Shown here piece after piece: positions 6,605 through 9,430 of a stretch of 9,430 bases of DNA. The stretch's first letter is position 1; each line of letters starts with the position of its first letter. The stretch comes from a bacterium (GTDB lineage Bacteria; CSSED10-310; JAJRTK01): the NCBI GenBank assembly GCA_024278345.1, contig JAJRTK010000055.1, forward strand, positions 1-9,430, given 5' to 3'. The translations under genes were made by a program, and so were the position numbers. The notes below the pieces were generated by a model. That model worked only from the letters and a program-made list of their open reading frames with translations, searched no databases and was not told where the DNA came from.

Positions 6605-9139
6605 TCACGCGAGCCGCGCCTGGCGGCGCCACTCCAATTCCTCCCGGGCAGCCTGAACGATGTCTTCCACCGCCATCCGGTGCCAACGATCGAGGCTTTC
6701 CAGGTCGCCGGCCTGGCTATTTCGTCTTGGCCCTAGGAAGCGGTGGTCCGAAAGCCTTTGCAATGCCGGCGAAACCCATTCGCAGACCGACGGACAAAAG
6801 TCCCCCACCACCACAAGGGGCACATTGACTTCCCTGTCGGGTACCAGGTCCACCAGGCGGTAGCTATTCCGAGGATCATCCCAAATATCGGGATTGCCCC
6901 GCCACTGGTCCCATTCCCTCCAGAGCCGTTCCCAGCTCGTGACGTTCAGGACGCAGGCGTGGATTCCTTCTTCTTCCAGCCGATCCGCGGCCAGGAGAGC
7001 ATCGCCGACCTTGCGGCCCGTGGCGAAAAGGTGAACGACGTTTTCGCCGGGTTCGTACGGGAGGCTTGTCAGTGGCAGCGGAGTCCCTTTCAAGGTGGAT
7101 CCGTCGAAGGGGGGTGGCGGCCCCAGAAGTGGGTGCTTCACCCAGTAGGCGCCCGCCACGGCGCCTTCCATGGCATTTTTTGCCAGATCGGGTTGGGCAA
7201 GGGGTTGGGTGGTAAGTCGCAAATAGACAGCTTCGCCGGCGGGTTCCCACAACTGGGCAATGGCCCAGCGGTAGATCGCTTCCACGTCCTCGGCAAAGGC
7301 TGGCTCGTACGCGATGATGCCCGGGATGTCCATCACCATTCTGGGCGTGAAGATCGACTGGTGCGTGCCTGCTTCCCGCGAAAGGCCGGTTCCCGAGGGG
7401 ACACCCACGGCGATGAATCTTCCGTCGGAGTAGCAGGCGTAGTCCAGTTGGTTCAGGGCCCGTTCAAAAAACTTGTCGTACACCGTGACTACTGGGATTA
7501 ACGGAACGCGCCCTTCTCCTTCCCGCTTCCGGCGCCCGAAGGCGTACGCCCAGAGCATGGCATTCCCCTCGGCGATGCCAAAGCTGTGGAACTGGCCGGA
7601 TTTCTCTGATCTCCAGGCGAACGAACTCTTGCGTTGCGCAGCCATCCAGCCAAAATAGTCGCACTGGTCCACGGGCGAGTAGACGCCCGTTTGGCGGATC
7701 ACCGGTCCCAGGTGGGTGGTCTGGCCCACGTCGGGCGCCCCGAACTGCATGTACGGAGCCGCGTTGGAGCGAAGGAGTGCCAGGTTCATGCTTTGGAAGG
7801 CTTCGCCCGTGGACTGTTTGGCTCGGCGGCTTGCCCGGACACCGGTGAGATCCAGGGTCACAGGCGACTCCCGGTAGCCTTGGGAAAGATCGAAGCAGTC
7901 TGCCCGCCGCTGGGACAAGAATGCGGCTTCTGCGCTTCCTTGGCGGAATCGGGGAAACCTACCCGGACCCACGCCAAGCCGTTCCCGAAGGGCCTCCAAC
8001 TCGGCGGATCCCATGAGCATCCCGTGGTTTTCCGGGTGGGCTGCCAGCACCGAGTCCTTTCCCTTCACCGTGCGCGCCAAGATGGCCACGGGGCGGTTCT
8101 TCACGGCAAGCGCTTCCTCCAGGGCCAGGATCAGGGTCTGGTGGTCATGGCCGCCGGTATCGGACAGGAGAAGCTCCAGCTTCCCGCCGGACAGGTCCTG
8201 GAGCGCCGTTTCCACGCCCCGGGCCTCCTGGTCGCTCATGGGAGCTTCCCGCCGGAACAATTCCTCCAGGCTCCGGAGCTCGGGCTCCTTCGCTTCCACC
8301 CGTCCAATGAGCAATCGCCTGGCCACGGCGGGACCCACGGCGATAAGGCACTGGAACTGGGCGTCGGTGAGGGATTCCAGCCGCGCTCGCAGGGCCGCGC
8401 CTCCTGGCGCCTCCCGGAAGAGGCTCTCCAGCATCGAGCCCCACCGAAGGCGGATCACGTGCCAGCCGTTGGTCTCGAACTTGGCCGAAGCCCAGTTTTC
8501 CAGCCGCCCGCCGTCGTCCATGACACGATCCAGGCTCTGGAGGTTCAAATCGACGATCCAGACAAGGTTGCCCAGGCGCCACCGCCCGGCATCGTAGAGG
8601 CTTTCATCGATCTGGCCTTCCGTGAGCTCGCCATCACCGCAATGGGCGTAATAGACGGAATCGATCCGTTTTCCTCCCAGCCGCTCCAGGTTATCGTTCT
8701 GGTAGGTCGCGCCATAAGCATCATAGATTGTGGCGCAGACACCCAGCGCCTCGGAGCTGGTGGTATAGTCAACGATGACCGGATCCTTCAGCTTCGTCGG
8801 GTAGGGTTGAGGGCCGCCAAGCTCGCGAAGACGGCCCATCTCCTCTTCGGACATCAGGTCCATGAGGTAGGCCAGCGAATAGAGAACCGGCGCGGCATGC
8901 GGCTTGAGGGCCACCCGATCCTGGCTTCGTTTAAAATGGAGGTAGAGCACGCTCAAGAGGTCCACGGCCGAAAGACTCGACGCCTGATGCCCTCCGACTT
9001 TTGGCTTTGCCCCACGGTTTTCGGGCTTGTTGTTCGCCCAGTCGATCATGGAGCAGGCGTTGAAGGCCAGGGTGTTTCGGATACGGCTGTAGATCTCCAG
9101 CCTGGCGGAATCGGGGGACAAAGGGATTTCGGGATACAT
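6605..9139 (-). CDS. Pyruvate dehydrogenase E1-like (AceE family) ThDP enzyme
   Basis: An 844-residue thiamine-diphosphate enzyme, collinear with homodimeric E1 of pyruvate dehydrogenase (AceE, ~887). It likely decarboxylates a 2-oxoacid such as pyruvate in the cytoplasm. GGHQASS (49-55) matches AceE GGHMASF, and LKPHAAPVLYS (78-88) matches the second active-site His segment. The cofactor motif is GDGELTEG (168-175) with N199 in DLNLQSLD. FETNGWHVIRLRWGSM (221-236) matches the AceE GAGWNVIKVMWGS stretch. FGIAEGNAM (520-528) holds the catalytic Glu (E524, equivalent to AceE E571), and SREAGTHQ (587-594) places H593 at AceE H640. The conserved EDGHSH that follows in AceE is replaced by QSIFTP. 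The C-terminal domain is present (VVHLFATGRK, LNVTSWERL). The start is firm: GAGGTG lies 4 bases upstream of the ATG. No E2 or E3 gene is nearby, so the complex partner and exact substrate are unknown. Confidence 0.85.
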   Translation of the reverse strand: MYPEIPLSPDSARLEIYSRIRNTLAFNACSMIDWANNKPENRGAKPKVGGHQASSLSAVDLLSVLYLHFKRSQDRVALKPHAAPVLYSLAYLMDLMSEEEMGRLRELGGPQPYPTKLKDPVIVDYTTSSEALGVCATIYDAYGATYQNDNLERLGGKRIDSVYYAHCGDGELTEGQIDESLYDAGRWRLGNLVWIVDLNLQSLDRVMDDGGRLENWASAKFETNGWHVIRLRWGSMLESLFREAPGGAALRARLESLTDAQFQCLIAVGPAVARRLLIGRVEAKEPELRSLEELFRREAPMSDQEARGVETALQDLSGGKLELLLSDTGGHDHQTLILALEEALAVKNRPVAILARTVKGKDSVLAAHPENHGMLMGSAELEALRERLGVGPGRFPRFRQGSAEAAFLSQRRADCFDLSQGYRESPVTLDLTGVRASRRAKQSTGEAFQSMNLALLRSNAAPYMQFGAPDVGQTTHLGPVIRQTGVYSPVDQCDYFGWMAAQRKSSFAWRSEKSGQFHSFGIAEGNAMLWAYAFGRRKREGEGRVPLIPVVTVYDKFFERALNQLDYACYSDGRFIAVGVPSGTGLSREAGTHQSIFTPRMVMDIPGIIAYEPAFAEDVEAIYRWAIAQLWEPAGEAVYLRLTTQPLAQPDLAKNAMEGAVAGAYWVKHPLLGPPPPFDGSTLKGTPLPLTSLPYEPGENVVHLFATGRKVGDALLAADRLEEEGIHACVLNVTSWERLWREWDQWRGNPDIWDDPRNSYRLVDLVPDREVNVPLVVVGDFCPSVCEWVSPALQRLSDHRFLGPRRNSQAGDLESLDRWHRMAVEDIVQAAREELEWRRQARLA

Positions 9140-9143
9140 GATT

Positions 9144-9149
9144 CACCTC
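9144..9149 (-). promoter_or_regulatory. Ribosome binding site of the AceE-like gene
   Basis: Read on the minus strand this is GAGGTG, four bases (AATC) before the ATG at 9139. It is a strong Shine-Dalgarno match and decides the start codon. Confidence 0.75.
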
Positions 9150-9430
9150 GGAATGGGGCGCCTGTTGCAGGTGACGGACCCAACTTTCCACAATGGAGCC
9201 CATTCTGCCAACTCTTGGTTCATGGAACGGTCTGGGTCTCTTTCCCGCTTTGGTATAAACTCAAATATGCGCCCCGATGTCGATCCGGAGGGACCTATCA
9301 GATCCGGTTGACAACTTCACCGCTGGGGCGGGCCTCCTTCCCGGCTCCGTGCAGCCCGGAGGGCGCTACACCGGCAAGATGCCGGTGCCACCGTTTCGGC
9401 GAAGAAAATTGTAAAGCAAAAACACGACAA
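9150..9430. other. Non-coding region upstream of the AceE-like gene
   Basis: About 280 bases without a supportable gene on either strand. An AT-rich island at 9247-9275 interrupts GC-rich DNA and contains TGGTATAAA (9251-9259, plus strand), an extended -10-like motif without a recognisable -35. On the minus strand TACAAT (9413-9408) is a -10-like hexamer; its -35 would fall at or beyond the window edge. TTGACA at 9308-9313 on the plus strand has no matching -10. The right half (9335-9390) holds an imperfect hairpin (CCTTCCCGGCT with AGCCCGGAGGG) and the perfect hairpin at 9369-9387. The promoter of the AceE-like gene is probably in this region, but I cannot place it. Confidence 0.4.
9369..9387 (-). 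repeat. REP-like hairpin A
   Basis: A perfect 8-bp inverted repeat with arms CACCGGCA and TGCCGGTG and a 3-base loop. On the minus strand the core is CCGGC-A-TCT-T-GCCGG, matching the GGC-N-TNN-N'-GCC layout of hairpins B and C. It is preceded on that strand by GGTGGC. There is no T-run for a terminator. Confidence 0.6.

Noticed and set aside
6743-7501. Plus-strand open frame of 252 codons inside the AceE-like gene
   Set aside because: The minus-strand frame is collinear with AceE over its full length, so this is a shadow frame.
9308-9313. Consensus TTGACA on the plus strand as a -35 element
   Set aside because: No -10-like hexamer lies 16-18 bases downstream; that stretch is GC-rich.

Overview
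The window reads as chromosomal DNA from a GC-rich, Gram-negative-type (diderm) bacterium. The main support is a set of type II secretion system (T2SS) genes, which serve an outer membrane that must be crossed. A verrucomicrobial or related PVC-type source is my guess from the style of the genes and the intergenic palindromes. The sequence alone does not prove it.

Layout, left to right. Positions 3-3892 hold three plus-strand T2SS genes in tight order. The first is the 3' part of a minor pseudopilin gene (GspJ-like, 5' end outside the window) with a perfect 102-bp in-frame tandem repeat. Next come gspK, overlapping it by one base, and gspE, the assembly ATPase with an unusually long N-terminal part. 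After a 68-bp gap follows gspF (3961-5058), the inner-membrane platform protein, which lacks the usual N-terminal segment. About 195 bp later comes threonine synthase (thrC, to 6489), also on the plus strand. A convergent gene on the minus strand (9139 to 6605) encodes an 844-residue thiamine-diphosphate enzyme of the homodimeric pyruvate dehydrogenase E1 (AceE) family. Its start is marked by a good Shine-Dalgarno sequence. The last 290 bp are non-coding as far as I can see.

How the genes work together: GspJ and GspK belong to the tip of the pseudopilus, GspE powers its assembly and GspF is the membrane platform that couples the two. The order J-K-E-F is not the classical C-D-E-F-G-H-I-J-K-L-M order, and no gspL or gspM is visible here. 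ThrC (last step of threonine synthesis) and the AceE-like enzyme (2-oxoacid decarboxylation) are metabolic neighbours with no evident link to secretion or to each other.

The most noteworthy features outside ordinary genes are the perfect 102-bp repeat inside a pseudopilin and a group of short GC-rich hairpins. Three of these hairpins, in two intergenic regions, share a common core (GGC-N-TNN-N'-GCC) and look like a dispersed REP-type family. I found no CRISPR array, transposase, tRNA or rRNA. I see no convincing evidence of a wholly new system.
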